From the NCBI GenBank assembly GCA_963678705.1, contig OY783205.1, positions 3,472,001 to 3,536,000 of the forward strand: DNA of 64,000 nucleotides, given 5' to 3'. Each line of letters begins with the position of its first letter. The first letter of the stretch is position 1. This stretch comes from Panorpa germanica (lineage: Eukaryota; Arthropoda; Insecta; Mecoptera; Panorpidae). Positions 11,256 through 22,604 of the stretch are shown here, one piece after another. Position numbers and translations under genes: made by a program. The notes under the pieces are model-generated. The model saw nothing but the letters and a program-made list of their open reading frames with translations. It made no database searches and was not told where the DNA came from.

Positions 11256-12149
11256 TCAGCTCAGTATTTCGCTAGTAAATTTCAATTCGTTTCTTGTAGA
11301 AACGCAAAGAAAATCTTCACCGGTGGCAACTCATAGTTCCCTGCACAACGTGGTTTGCAAATGAAATGCGTTTTGCACTTTTATTGGGACTGGTTTTCTA
11401 CTGCGGCGGTTTGCAAGTGTGAGTAGTATCTCATTTTCTTGTACTACTTTTTCTGTTTCATTTATTTCTAGCATTTCCCCATGTCCATCTTTTCTATTTT
11501 TATGTACTGGTCTGCGTTGTCTTGCTCGCCCTCACTTTCTTCGTAGTTTGGGCGTTTTTCCTCGTCAGAGAAGAATGAGAGTGCTTTTAACTCCTTTCTT
11601 TTTTGTTTTCTTTTCCGTCTTCAGAATTTATATTTTCTTCTTTGGTATTGCACTTACGATTTCGAGTTTTCAGAGTCGATATTCTTTTTACTGCAACATG
11701 CGCACGTGTTTTTTCCTGTCACTATTTTAGAGTCAACCCTCGAGCAGCTGACAGGTAGTCATAACGCGTGTTTGTTACTTTACACTAATAACAGTAGAAA
11801 ATGAAATAAAATACAACACAGTTACCGTTTGAGGTTAAGTAACCTAAAAGCACGTGGTAGTACGACCTTTTTGTAAAGTGTCTTTTTAATCAAATGCACT
11901 AACGTTAATCACTTTTAACTATTAAATTGAATATATCATATTAAACCGCTTGTAGTTCTGTTATGAAAATTAGAAATAAACGGAAAAGTTCGTGTTTCAC
12001 TTTTTGGTGTTTCACTCTCTTTTTTTTATTACTGTGGCAAACTAAAATTTCTGCAATATAATAATGAACTGGTTTCAATCGTTTTGTATTTCTTCCAAGG
12101 GGTGTGCATAGTTCGACTTTATAACTTAGAATGATTGACTAGTTTTTAA
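11256..12149. other. non-coding, nothing identified
   Basis: T-rich open frames around 11419-11730 look like low-complexity sequence rather than a gene. Confidence 0.45.
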
Positions 12150-12489
12150 TTCAACGGCTTTATGTTTAATGGCTATCTAATTATCCATTTTAGGTTTTAT
12201 TTTAATAATTTAGTTTAGGAGAATATTCATCTGATTGATTTTTATCTGTTTTACTTTAATTTATGTATCAATATTCTAAACCTGGCAGGTCCCACAACTC
12301 CAATGAGTAAGTCTACTAAACCTAAGTTTTACTTATTAATATTACGAGCAAAGTTAGGAACATATACATTGGACCATCTGTTACTACCCAACTCTTCCTA
12401 AGTGCTAATGATCCTAAAGTAATGACCTGGTCTGTAAAGTTCGTTGCTTGACCTACGTTTTCAGTTATGGTCTAAAATGGCCGATATGC

Positions 12490-12960
12490 CATTATGACGC
12501 AGGCTGCTCTTCGGAAGCACTTCAACATTCCGCATTATGTTACAATCCCTAGCAACAAGACAATAAGACGTTGGATCCTTGCATTGGAAGTAACTGAATC
12601 CACAGCATATCGCAAATCGTGCCATATTACAATTTGTCGCAATGGCCGGACAGTAACAGTCACAGCTAGACTTTCTGTTTCAACGCTGGAAAACTTTTTA
12701 GAGCAGCAAGTCCAGCAATTGAGTGACGACACAACTCTGCTCGACTTGTGTCTGTGAGGTGGGATGGCCAGCGCGTTCGCCATATTTAGACATGTGTGAC
12801 GTTTTTCTGTGGGGCTATTTGAAAGTAAATGTTTTCATACATCCCCCCACACTTAAGAAGACGTTAAGACCCGAATTATCGAGGAATCATCCGCCATACC
12901 CGTTGAAATGTGCAGAAAAGCAGTCTAAACTGTAGAAGTAGACTACATACATCAGTGTAT
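12490..12960 (+). pseudogene. degenerate mariner/IS630-like transposase
   Basis: Two non-contiguous pieces of a mariner-like transposase. The N-terminal helix-turn-helix part (ALRKHFNIPHYVTIPSNKTI, 12494-12600) is followed after a large deletion by RNGRTVTVTARLSV and QLSDDTTL. The C-terminal catalytic neighbourhood (GWPARSPYLDMCDVFLWGYL, from about 12765) is in another frame and runs to about 12935. The last catalytic acid lies in this CD region; the central catalytic core is gone. A dead copy; ends not located. Confidence 0.75.
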
Positions 12961-13917
12961 TGCTGCTGAAAGTCGCCATCTTGCTAATATGGAATTCAAA
13001 ATTAAAGGAAAAATTATATTATATACTATTAGTTTTGTTACACCTCCTCAAAACCAGATAATTACTTTTGCCCAACCCTATCTTTGTACATGCTGGACAG
13101 TGCTGTCTACAATAGTGTATTAGTCTGTCGCTAGTTTTCTAGTTCGGCGGCTTTATATTAATGGCTACTTAGCAGAGGTTTCGTAGAACATTCATCTCAT
13201 TGATTTTTTTGTTTTACTTTTATCTTATATCAATATTTTAAATCTGCACTGGTTGGCCAGGTGGAAAAAGTAGGTTTCTAAACCTAATTAATCAATATGA
13301 CAAGCAAAGCCATATAATGTACCATATGGGGTGGGTCTCAAAGTTAAATATAACTTTGATGTTATATTCAAATGTGTTGGAAAGTTCACCTAACCTTATT
13401 GGCAGATAATTTTATATTTACTGGCTTATCATTTAATTATGGCTTTAGTTTTGCGGAACATTCATCTGATTGATTCTAATTTGTTTTTCTTTCATGTTTG
13501 TATCAATATTCTAAACGTACCTAGGTCGCACAACTGTAAGAAGTAAGTTTTCTAAACCTAATTATTACTAATTAGTCTTAAACCTGAAAGAAAATTTAAT
13601 TCTATATTTATTTGATAATCATTTAATGATAGTTTCAGTTTCTCAGAACATTCATTTATTTGTTTTTTATCTGTTTTACTTTCATGCTTGTATCAATAAT
13701 CTATAACTGCTCAGGTAGCACAACTACGAAAAGTAAGTTTACTAAACCTTACTTTTACTAATTAGTAATAAACCTAAAAATAAATCTAATTTTATATTTG
13801 TTTGATAATCATTTGATTCTACAGTTTCGTAGAACTTTCATTTATTTGCTTTTTATCTGTTTTATTTTCATGCTTGTATAAGGACGCACAACTGCGAAGA
13901 GTAAGTTTACTTATTAC

Positions 13918-14253
13918 TCTCAACAAAGACTGCCTCCGTACCCCCAAATATAATTTTGAAATTTTCTACAATTCAGAATATAACCTTTCTCCAAAGTTCG
14001 CTACCGGGCCCCTAAATTTTCTCAACCTCTCATTTTTCAATTTTTAATTTCTAATTTTTGAAAAATGTCGGCATTGATTACCTTAATACACATACAAAAT
14101 TTCATCTTTCTATCTTTTACGAATTAAAAGTTATACAGGAAAAAGTGATTTTCTTTTCTGTTTTTCCAAATTTACGGGTTTTCATACCACCATACGAATC
14201 GCGTAAACATATAAGAAAATATACATACACCTGGGACATTATAATATATGTCG
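13918..14253 (+). repeat. dispersed repeat copy 1
   Basis: Shares CTTTCTCCAAAGTT.CTACCGGG, then CATGCAAAATTTCA-type sequence and AAAAGTTATACAG, with 23165-23630. Diverged; no coding content. Confidence 0.65.
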
Positions 14254-14465
14254 ATATTTAAATGTGTTTGAAAGTAAACCTTAACTTTATCGGCAGATAT
14301 TTTACATTTATTGGCTAATCATTTGATGATAGCTTCAGTTTCAGAGAACATTTATATATTTATTTTTTATTTGTTTTACTTTCATGCTTGTATCAATATT
14401 CTAAATGTGCGCAGAAACTAGAACAGATAACTGTAAGTTTACTAAACCAAGTTTTTAATAATTAG

Positions 14466-15170
14466 AGTTAGGAGCGAACAATAAATACGAATAGATTCGC
14501 CAGTGTTAACAAAATAACTGGACCATGCTCAAAGTTGTATCCACAAGTAAATTCGTGGCATACAACAGACCTCCTGCAGTTCACTATTTACTACATACAA
14601 ACCGTCTTGGCAGTTCAAATTCAACCTTTTAAACTTCAAAATTATAAAAGGTTGAATTTACTATAGCTTTAATATCTACATTATTGTCTAATGGAATTAC
14701 GCACACAAATAGGATTCTTCAAGATCATTGCCATATCTTTGGAACGTTAGAAAGTTATTGCCATGTTATCACAGTAACTAGGCAAACTGCCACTTATCGT
14801 CGAACTCTTTGTTTGCTTTGCAATTCTATCTTGATAAGTGTACATATACGTTCTTGTGCTATGTCTGACATCTTGTGTAAAGTTAAGTTCATTGGTTTAG
14901 GTACACAACGGATAATTGTTTCTAGTTGTTAGGTGTACTATGCATGAGAAAGTATCTAAGTTCACTCACCTCACGTAATATTCTAAATAGTTGTATCCAA
15001 CATGCTTCTTAATTCAGCATATTATTTTTTTCGTTCATCCTAATTTGAAGAAGAACCAGTAGAAACTCTAACGTCAAACACTTCATCCTCCTATTTCAAA
15101 TAATTTATGTGCCCTAACGGTCACGTGGGATTACTCTTCTTACTGTTGTCCTCATTTCCCTTTCCTCCAG
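14466..15170. other. non-coding, nothing identified
   Basis: Short frames only. Confidence 0.4.
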
Positions 15171-16621
15171 TATGTAAGTAACCCCATCGTTTAACGCAGC
15201 GTACTTCAGTGCAATGCTTCAGTCTACTTTGTTCGATTGCTTCCATCATCATTCGGACAATCCTACACCTATAACCACGTGTAACGCAATTTTAATGTTT
15301 CACAAAACGGTTGCTAAAACAGGCGGTAAATAATCTAGTTTCCATGGTTTCCACATTGAGCAAGTGTTGCCACACAATAAAGGCAATACACTTAACGTAA
15401 GAAAATGGTTAATTAGAACATGATGCTCTTATATCGTTAATAAAAATCTTAATTATTGAATAATTTTTATTGATTTCAAATTAATAATTATTTTAATCTC
15501 TTTAAGGAAGTAATGCATATTATAACGCGCTAAGATTTAATTTTTACATAACTGTAGTTTAACCATACAAATTACGTGGGTTACATTTTTTGTTAAGTAA
15601 GGTGTTCGATTAACTAGAATTGTGAAATCCATTTTTTGGGTTAACTAATTTAATTGAGTATTAAAATGGGCTCTTAGTATTAAGTCGTGTGACAGAGATA
15701 TGTCAACACCCTAAATTATTATTTGCGTTTCATAGTTGAGCCATAAATTCAATAATTGTTATTATTTGGAAAATGAAGTACCAATTATATATGTAAATTA
15801 CATTAAATATCAATATTTTGTATTAATTTAAAAACGATCGGTGAATCCAGTATATTTAGGAGGCAGCCGGCCCCATAAGTCAAGTGAGGGTAATTTTACA
15901 GGGGATAAAACCTCTTCGGTGTGTAAAAGAAATGTGTTAGCATAAATGAATGCAGTTTGATTGATTTTAATGTTATTAATGTTTGTATAATGGCTTATTT
16001 AGCTTAAATTTTTACATTAAATTTTTATGGGGTGTATCAAATAAATTCTATTTAGCTTTTTCGCAATTTTTATTTGGTGTCTAAAATAAACACATACGTA
16101 CTTATTACCCCAGTACAATATTAAAAATCAAACGCAGTCTCTATAATTTAATGCAATCGGTTAGTATTGGTTAATGCAATCACTTAGAATTGAACAAAGA
16201 TTCTCAACAAACAACTTATCTATATCTTCAATGAATCTTAAACGATTTTTCAACGATTTGTTTCAATCTGTTCCAATCTTGTACGATTCTTGTTCGCATT
16301 GTGATCCACGGGTTGGCACAGAAAATGAAATGTAAATATTTCGGATTTAAATTTCACTTGCTCAATGTGCGACAAGTTAATCTCTCACAAAAACAAAGCG
16401 ATAAAATAATTTCCATCGTTGTGCGTAGTTTGTGAGTATGACAACTTCAACTAGACACTTGCACGACGTTACAGTTCGTTTGTTTGTGTGTGTGTGTTTT
16501 CACTTTATTTAACGTTTTTCATTCTAATATCGTTTTGTATTTAGGCATAGGCAAGTTTAATCTTATTTTATTTAAATCAAATAAATCTGATAATTGTTAA
16601 TCATTTAAATAATTATTGAGC

Positions 16622-16778
16622 AGTGCCTCTCAGAGAGAAGTGGGAAGGTGGTTAGAAAAGAAACAATTGCTCTAGATCTCTCAAGTAGAAACCTTCAACT
16701 CAATAAATTGAGACTGGTTACTTCGATTTTGCGGGGCCTCAAATGCATCAGTTTCTCTTACTTCCTCTGAGAGGCGCT
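16622..16778. mobile_element. short MITE
   Basis: 157 bp bounded by imperfect inverted repeats, AGTGCCTCTCAGAGAGAAGT and, on the minus strand at the right, AGCGCCTCTCAGAGGAAGTA. No clear target duplication. Confidence 0.55.
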
Positions 16779-17989
16779 ATCTTACAGGAGTGCGTTCTAA
16801 TCATACCTTGTTTATTTTTACAAATTACGCTTTGCCATCGAACGACTTTCCATTGCTGCAACAGACGGTGTGTATTCGTTTACTTACTGATATTCTTGGT
16901 TTCGTCAACTGTACCCGTAAATGTAGGACAGACAACAACGAAGACACTGCAGACAGGAAATAACAAACTTTGAAGATAATGATACTAACAGTAATACTAT
17001 TACTCGAAGTCCTACTTCCTTTAAGGGTCCTACCGGTTATAAACATGGGCTGAAAATCTACACGTTTTGAAAACACCATCTTGTATCATCATCATCATCT
17101 ATTGGTGGCTGCCATTTAAACGATTTAAACAAAGTCTTTATTAATTTATGCACTTGGTTCTGGGGGGGGGGATATGTATCAACAGGAACTGACATTCATT
17201 TTTATAACACGTGCAGTAAAACAGATTCTTGTTACATATTTTAAAACTAATGCATGACAATATTATAATCTTCTCTAGACATAAGTTTTTCCATTTTTTC
17301 AATTAAACCTGGATATAATGTTTCAGTTATCCTTGCAGGCATATCAACGTGTAGGGATCGTTTTAAAGAAACTTTACTTTCAACTTTACTATGTCGTCAG
17401 ACTAAACATTGAATTGTTTGTTCCAAATGCAGGAAGTAAGTTTCAAACCAATCTGCAGGAAACTTTGTTTAATTGAGAGTGCACAAATTTAACACAACAA
17501 TGTACAAAACAGATCGTAAGTATTACATAACTGAACTAATCATTTACGTTGTATGCTTACTGGACTCTATTACTCGTCTGTTATTACTTTTTCTTTTACT
17601 GTTTAATATGTTTATTTTTAATGATTCTTTACAGTTTGTTCAAGTAACACGTACAATACATTAGTATACAATACATTAATGATTGGAAGTAAGTGACAGT
17701 AAAAGAAAAGTTAACTTGTATGTATTTTTATATATGCGTTACAATATATTCTTATAAATTTGTTCTATTACCAAATTAATTTACATATTCATTTATAAAA
17801 TTAAAATAAATTCAAAAGTTCTACTTCTTTTGTTCATCCTGTTCTTCTCTTTTCCTCGTAACATTTCCTCATTCTGCTTTCTACTTTCTTCATCCACTTT
17901 CTTCGTATTGCTGCAGCGTCTCTTCTGCCATATCTCATATCCTGTGCACCGATTCGCATTCATGTTAATGCACTGCATTGGTTATGTTG

Positions 17990-18480
17990 TCGTGTATATG
18001 GTAATGAAAGAAGTGAAAAGGGACAAAATAATTATTGAAGGAACGAGCAGAGCAGCAAGATTCGAAAAAGAAATGAGAAAGGCAGAATGTGAGATCTTAA
18101 GGAAGATACACAAAGATATTAGGAAAGAGTGTGGAATGGGAGAAACGAAAAGAAGGAAGAGAAGGACTATAAAAGGAATGGAATAGTGGCAGAAGTGCAA
18201 AGAGAAGGATAAGTGTAGAGTAAGTGATAAGAAGCGGAGAATGGAAAATAGAGAAGAAAGGATATACAAAATGTGCTGGAATGAAAACGTTGGGGCACAT
18301 TAAAGATTCATGTGAGAACAAAATAAAGAGTGAAAAGAAGATAGCGGAAGTAATGAGGGGATGCAACGAAGGAGGTGGGTGGCGGAAGCGAGAATGGAAG
18401 AAGGGAGAGAAACATGTAGGTTAGAATGGTGAAGTAGAGAAGCAGAGGACAGAGAAAGTGACACGAGAAGAAAAAGAAGA
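17990..18480 (+). repeat. purine-rich decayed LINE 3' end
   Basis: A purine-rich stretch with a broken Cys/His pattern (KMCWNEN, then GHIKDSC in another frame). It resembles the C-terminal finger of R1/Jockey-type ORF2, as do 29470-29860 and 40530-41050, all on the plus strand. Long minus-strand frames here are shadows of the purine bias. Confidence 0.4.
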
Positions 18481-19685
18481 GATATAAATAGTTTTTAAGT
18501 TTAATTTAGAAATCATGAACTGTAATTAATAATTATATGGAAGAATGTAATACCTTGCAGCATGCATTAAGATAAATTAGGATAAGTATACATACATGAC
18601 CAATAATTAAATAATAGATAATAATAATTAAAGTTGGCCTAATTTGTTACTTGATAAAAAAGCTGATAACTGAATATAACATATTAGAAGTTGAATGCAA
18701 CAGACGTTCCGTTCCTCCATCACGTGCCTTATTTACATATCAGATACGTAACATATCCATTTGTACCACAGTGCGTAAGTAGTCAAATAAGTCCAAATCA
18801 TCACAGCAAATTAGTGTTTTTTCTGCTTGTGCTAGTTTCATGCCGTCATAACTAAATCCTGGAGTCTTCCTACATAACTTCGTGGATCTAATTCCTTGCA
18901 TGGAAACTATTCTTGAATATATCTTAAGGAAAATAACTTGAAACCAATACAAATGAAAGCTAATCGCTAATTTAATTATTGTCTGTTCCCTTTTTGATTT
19001 CTTGTTGTCTTGGTATTCATCTTTGCAGCGAGTAAGTAATCCTGTTTAATTTATATTTGTTCCTATAGTCAACAGCGACTTCTTCCTAAAGTTACAACAC
19101 TCTTTTAAGACTTATAACACAACATATTATTAAGCCCCTCATCTACTCCACCACTGTCGGTCTTATTTCTAATCACGTTTATTTCGGTACCGAGGATAAT
19201 AAATTATTTCCTTTGGCAATATCTAAATAATGCGTTAAATTTTGTCAGACATTTACTATCTACCAATATATTTTTATTTAAAAATGTCAGAAAACGTCTT
19301 AATTTAATGCAACTTTTAAATAAACATTTGTCTTATATTAAATAATATAATCCGACAAAAATATAAATACAAACCATATTACATCAATATGTTATTGGAC
19401 TTATTTCATTCAAACGATTTACTCGCAAATGTCTAAATTTTTCTGTATTTTATTTGTCAAATATATAAACATTCTAAGCATGTTGATTCTCTACTTCGAT
19501 CTGCACTGCAGCACAAAGTAGCTTGCCTGGACGACGGAGCCTTAATGATAGGACATCATCTAATGAACAAAAGGAATCCGCCGCGCCTTTTGGAATTATT
19601 TATAAGGATTGAATAATTCACACATTTACATAATTTTACATAAAACAGAATACACTTTAAACAAACCTCGTTAAAGATACACATA

Positions 19686-19808
19686 AAGCTGATATCGGAC
19701 GGTTCACTCGGGTGAACAATGGCAAATGAACGTGTCCCACATCGCTGGACCGGTTCATTTCGAATGAAAGGCAGAAATAACAAAAAGTGAACCGTCTGAC
19801 ATCAGCTT
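19686..19808. mobile_element. 123-bp MITE
   Basis: Inverted ends of 23 bp: AAGCTGATATCGGACGGTTC on the left and, on the minus strand, AAGCTGATGTCAGACGGTTC on the right, both continuing ACT. Confidence 0.7.
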
Positions 19809-22533
19809 AAATGTAACTTATATTTAACAAGCCTTACATTGTCGAAGAATCTGACTGGAACGGAATACATAGTGCATAAAGATTTCAAATGGATAATGCA
19901 GTAATAAGCTATAAATTGTCCAATAACAGGGAAATGATTGTGATGAAAGACAGTGATGATTCTCTTTTCAATCGTTCCTTAAATATCCTACTTATCTTGA
20001 CTGTCAGCCCAGTAGTTTGTCTCTACAGATTTTTGCTATTCCACAAATAGTGATAGATGATAACAAGTGTATATGCATTTTTAACAGATCAACAAGTTTG
20101 TATAGCACTTTTCTGTATTCGATTTTCAAAGCTCTTACACTTTACCGTTATCCGATTGACCTGAAATTTACACGGAATATTTTTTGATATAATCACACTA
20201 AACTGGAAAAATCGCAAAGAAAATCTTCACCAAGAGTAAATAAGGGTCACTCTAATATGCTCCTATTCTTAAAAGCAGGTTATTTAAGTTAGAATAAGCT
20301 AAGAATTATCCTTTATCCTCTGAAACTCTTCGTACCACCATTTTCTTATTTACACGAAAAGCATTTTCCAAATGTTTTAATAAAGAATTTTTATTTTATT
20401 TTATAGAAAAGGGAGAAGGAGAGACAGATCGTAAGTTTATATCGAAGTTCAACTTGAATAGTTATCCATTTATTAATATAAATCTCCATTAAAGAATAAG
20501 AAAAACTCGCACCAATAGCACTCTCCTTGTCACACCGGAGGAAATCTTTCTTGCCAGGCGAGAGATGTTAACCAACTTTGTTCCCTCATTGCAATCCATG
20601 GAAAGGATAGAATGGAACGGAAAGACAGATAACAGACGCTCGTATCATTGCTTTCTAGTTTTCTTGGACACGTGGTTCGTTTCATTCATGTTGTCGTTCA
20701 CAAAACACTTACCGCTTTACAAATAAACCTGTTATAAAATTTATACCAAGTATAAACTGATAATAAGCCTGTCTGGCTTTATACTTGGCATAAATTTTCA
20801 GCACGTACTAGTATCACTTGTACCAGTTACTGTTACTAGGTTAACTTGTTACCCTTATTACTCCTTCAGCTTGTAAGTTCTTCTTTCCTACTCTGTGTTG
20901 TGGATGCTTAACATCTAGAGTCGGGTAATTCCATGTTAGGCAAGCAAAATCCAAAATACAACACTTGGTCAAATTTCCATTTATGGAATGCTCGTGCTAG
21001 TAATTGTACCCTAATGAAAACTTGTCTAAACCATTCGACCACTGCCTACAAAACCAGAAGAGCCTCTATCACGTGTAGCGCTCAGAGCCTTTCACTGCCG
21101 CCTAGCGTGGAATTGCTGAAGTGCAGCAAAGCAACTTTGTATCATTTATTCTAAGTTTTAATTTTCAACAGATGGTGAGTATTGAAAGTTTCCAATTTAA
21201 ATGATTACAATCAATTCTATGGAATGGTCCATAGTTCAAGTGTCTTAACTGAAATAATTCATTAGTCTACAATTTATTGGGGCCCTAATTTATTGATGTA
21301 AAATGATTTGTTGGAATGACATTGCCGTCTTATTTTACCAAAAAGGATGTAAGTTATGTTGCAATAGAGCAATTTACACGGCTCCACAAAGCTGAAGTTA
21401 TTTCAATTCGGAACATTAGTTAATGTAACAGTTCTTCTGATATAATTTTTGTCTATCTTTGTTTGATTCTGACAATAGAACTTTCAACCTTCTATCACAT
21501 TAATTTACAAATTGTTTGTTCCAACCAATACCATTACTATGACGTCATCAGGTGGTGGGTACCGCTTCAAGAAATACGAACAGTGGTAATGTTGTCTCAA
21601 AATGTTATAATCATTTCATTGCTCACACTCAGCATGTAAGTTTTTCTACTGTCAACGTCATTGAAGCGTAGACACTACCTACCATATTATTTATATTTAA
21701 CAGTTATTTAAAAACTAATAACAATTTGTCTTTGTCTTTGACTTTGGTTACACTCAAATCAGCGTATCCCACAGCAGGTATTATTCTGCTAATACCATCG
21801 AAACCACAATTGGGTTGTAAACCACTTGTTATGTTTGGATATTTTAAATTTTTGCTGAAACATGCAAATATCAATGCAAATAAATTTTATTTAGGATTTT
21901 AATAAAACTTGGCTCAATTACTCTTTGATTAAATACAAACCGTACGAGTAAGAGCCTGATCATTTTAAAATTAATCGCGCCATTTCACTTCATGAAAATT
22001 TGATTTGTTAAAAGAATCGTATCCACAGATTGAATTCTTTTGAACGAAACTGTGACTGAACGGCTACAGGAAACTTTGTACCAAAACTACGATACCGTGG
22101 TCCCAGATACCGTGCAGATGGTCTAGTTTCATGCAGAGGGATTAGCAATTTTGAAGAAACGCTATAACAAGTACTAGAATTTAAATGGCGGCTATGTTGG
22201 AAAATTTATGCTGGTCTTTTATTTATAGGCAGACTGAGGTTACTTCCGAACGTCCTTGTATAATAAGTATGCTATCTCTTTCGCACTTTGGGTAATGAGT
22301 AGACAGAATAATGACTTCAGATACGACTTTTCATGTATTAATAATTAACATACAAATATTACCATTATGAAAAGAATGACTCTTTCCGTTGCAAATTTCT
22401 ATTAAAATATTGTGAATATTTACAAAATCTTTATCAATATGTAGTACAGTTTTATAGAAATTCAAATATGGTTTACAACCTAATTTTTAACATATTTTGT
22501 CTTTTTAATATCGAAAACACAATTTGTTTACAG

Positions 22534-22604
22534 GGGGCTCAGCTTTTCGCCTGAACAACCTGATCGTCCTATCGGCTGCGTTAGGACTCCTTTATTTCAA
22601 TTAA
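22534..22604 (+). CDS. candidate terminal exon with hydrophobic tail
   Basis: A good acceptor (TTTGTTTACAG) precedes 22534. With a 2-nt start overhang, the same phase in which the 18-nt segments are open, it encodes GSAFRLNNLIVLSAALGLLY-type sequence and stops at 22602-22604. The run LIVLSAALGLLYF just before the stop would suit a tail anchor or a GPI-attachment signal. The +1 frame is also open (about 22 codons), so phase alone does not decide. Inference: last exon of a plus-strand gene with a Thr-rich stalk. I do not recognise a family. Confidence 0.35.

Larger units (their letters stand above)
9879..14432 (+). other. six 18-nt and one 9-nt micro-exon-like segments between splice signals
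   Basis: Segments lie exactly between an upstream AG and a downstream GTAAGT (GTAGGT for the 9-nt one): 9879-9896, 12289-12306, 13261-13269 (9 nt), 13525-13542, 13715-13732, 13883-13900 and 14415-14432. A branch-point-like TATCAATATTCTAAA precedes most acceptors; most donors continue as GTAAGTTT.ACTAAACC. Read with a 2-nt start and 1-nt end overhang, all are open and mostly Thr/Lys/Arg-rich (RTTVR, STTTK, PTTPM, RTTAK, TRTDN, AKAAI). In the other two phases some contain stops. The units are related by duplication, so they are not independent. Whether they are spliced is unproven. Confidence 0.45.
12150..14465 (+). repeat. array of about 150-190-bp modules carrying the micro-exon-like segments
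   Basis: Modules at about 12150-12340, 13140-13310, 13395-13575, 13590-13765, 13775-13930 and 14280-14465 (plus 9760-9906 further left). They share GAACATTCATCTGATTG, then TTTTACTTTCATG.TTGTATCAATATTCTAAA, then the short segment and a GTAAGTTT donor. Three lie head to tail; the others are separated by transposon relics and unique DNA. Confidence 0.75.
15171..21777 (+). other. series of 3-nt segments enclosed by 3' and 5' splice signals
   Basis: CAG-NNN-GTAAGT occurs exactly, with the 3-nt segment at 15171 (TAT), 17433 (GAA), 17513 (ATC), 18772 (TGC), 19029 (CGA), 20428 (ATC), 20870 (CTT) and 21633 (CAT). Close variants: 16429 (TTT, GTGAGT), 21172 (ATG, GTGAGT), 21346 (GAT, AAG acceptor) and 21775 (CAG, GTATTA). 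Several have strong pyrimidine tracts, e.g. TTTCCCTTTCCTCCAG before 15171 and TTATTACTCCTTCAG before 20870. Longer options: 24 nt at 17665-17688 and 24 nt at 20407-20430. Flanks share only the splice-like signals. Assuming about 32% GC, the exact pattern is expected roughly 0.02 times in 7 kb of one strand. Splicing is not shown. Confidence 0.4.

Noticed and set aside
11419-11730. 103-codon plus-strand frame
   Set aside because: Phe/Ser-rich translation of T-rich DNA; no ATG-supported start, no family, no splice context.
18205-18215. GTAGAGTAAGT as a micro-exon site
   Set aside because: Lies in the purine-rich LINE relic with no acceptor-like tract.
17982-18366. Ser/Phe-rich minus-strand frames
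   Set aside because: Shadows of a purine-rich decayed LINE end on the plus strand.
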